Of a DNA stretch of 64,000 nucleotides, positions 63,434-64,000 are shown piece after piece (the stretch's first letter is position 1; each line of letters begins with the position of its first letter). The stretch lies in NCBI RefSeq assembly GCF_003390335.1, contig NZ_QUOU01000001.1:4526001-4590000 (forward strand), read 5' to 3'. The position numbers and the translations under genes were made by a program. Source of the stretch: Thalassotalea euphylliae (GTDB lineage: Bacteria; Pseudomonadota; Gammaproteobacteria; Enterobacterales; Alteromonadaceae). The notes under the pieces are model-generated. The model saw only the letters and a list, made by a program, of their open reading frames with translations, was not told the origin of the DNA and searched no databases.

Positions 63434-64000
63434 TACTCTTCCTTACGACTTATCTGGTTCACGACTGGCGTAGTGGTTTTCGCTGTGGTGACAGTTTTGC
63501 TATCGGTTTCACTATCAGTATTGATCTCGCTATTGATAGCAGATTGTAAAATCACCATATCATCGCGATGCACCGCCACTTTGCTTGGGCAATAACCTAA
63601 AATAGTGGCGATTTGATTACTGTTCTGGCCAATAATCTTTGCTAAATCGCGGTAGCTGTACTGGCTAATGCCTTTCGCAATAACCGACTGACTGGTGACA
63701 TCGATAATATCAATCGAGTCTCCGGCCGCAAAACGGCCGTCAATACTCGTAATGCCAGACGGCAATAAAGAAGCGCCCTTCTGGGTGACGGCTTTTATTG
63801 CGCCAGCATCCAGTAAAACACGGCCAGTACTTTTTAGTGTGTGCTTTAGCCAATGCTTTTTCGCTTTGAACGGTGCTTGCTGTGCATGAAAGTGCGTACC
63901 AGCATTAACCCCTTGGGCAAATTGCTCCAGTGCTTGCGCATCTTCACCACTTAAAATATAGGTGGCAATACCGTTTTCTGTGGCCTTCTCAGCCGCTTGA
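63433..64000 (-). CDS. proB: Glutamate 5-kinase, C-terminal part (gene runs off the window)
   Basis: The frame is open from 63999 to the stop at 63435-63433, 188 residues. It covers the end of the kinase domain (ATYILSGEDAQAL, VNAGTHF, KHWLKHTLKSTGRVLLDAGA, ASLLPSGI) and a PUA domain (SIDGRFAAGDSIDIID to VHRDDMVIL). ProB phosphorylates glutamate for proline synthesis. A Ser/Thr/Asp-rich tail of about 35 residues beyond the PUA domain is unusual; most homologues stop near VHRDNLV. The N-terminal half is outside the window. Confidence 0.93.
   Translation of the reverse strand, partial: QAAEKATENGIATYILSGEDAQALEQFAQGVNAGTHFHAQQAPFKAKKHWLKHTLKSTGRVLLDAGAIKAVTQKGASLLPSGITSIDGRFAAGDSIDIIDVTSQSVIAKGISQYSYRDLAKIIGQNSNQIATILGYCPSKVAVHRDDMVILQSAINSEINTDSETDSKTVTTAKTTTPVVNQISRKEE

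Overview
The window looks like chromosome from a marine gammaproteobacterium of the Alteromonadales, most likely Colwelliaceae (Colwellia or Thalassotalea type). This rests on moderate-to-low GC, an XrtA/PEP-CTERM envelope locus, the yihI - DUF2489 - dksA-like - hemN gene order, a CsrB-type RNA and IS630 ends common in that order. The genus is an inference.

1-1 kb: edge of an IS1595-like transposase gene and a decayed istB (IS21 helper). 1.1-17.5 kb: nine co-directional minus-strand genes making up a PEP-CTERM/exopolysaccharide region. In transcription order these are sensor kinase prsK, sigma-54 regulator prsR, manC, manB, a fused wecB-wecC, two tandem prsT TPR lipoproteins, an Acg/MoeY-like nitroreductase, and a PEP-CTERM protein whose gene has a good sigma-54 promoter and its own terminator. 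The exosortase is not in the window. 17.8-20.8 kb: a divergent plus-strand operon with a Tat-signal His/Cys-rich protein, a PqqD-like peptide chaperone, an HPr-kinase-like protein and a minimal nucleotidyltransferase. This is an HPr-rel-A type system of unknown product and the best candidate for an undescribed modification pathway.

20.8-42 kb is mostly housekeeping: tRNA-Arg, an olsF-like bifunctional acyltransferase, a FabH-type synthase, a double-OB SSB-like protein, a propeller-SHOCT membrane protein, a VTT membrane protein, dsbA-srkA-ccoG, a YdeP-type molybdoenzyme with fdhD, hutFG with a HutC-like operator, a META lipoprotein, a peroxiredoxin, a chemoreceptor and purU. 42.1-43.3 kb is a protein-free stretch holding a CsrB/Rsm-like RNA, with about 13 GGA triplets, several in hairpin loops, and a strong terminator. 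43.3-47 kb: yihI, DUF2489, a DksA-like gene whose ribosome-binding site lies in a perfect hairpin, hemN, DUF1285 and tRNA-His.

47.1-58.8 kb is accessory: a frameshifted IS630 element, a small membrane protein, an SRAP protease, a TIGR04141/DUF6119 protein, two tiny secreted peptides that share a leader motif, a CadC-like membrane regulator, and a MacAB-like ABC export system. The peptides, regulator and exporter look like one unit. 59-64 kb: an M16 metalloprotease, then proA and the 3' part of proB. Several gene pairs are joined by a one-base TAATG stop/start overlap.
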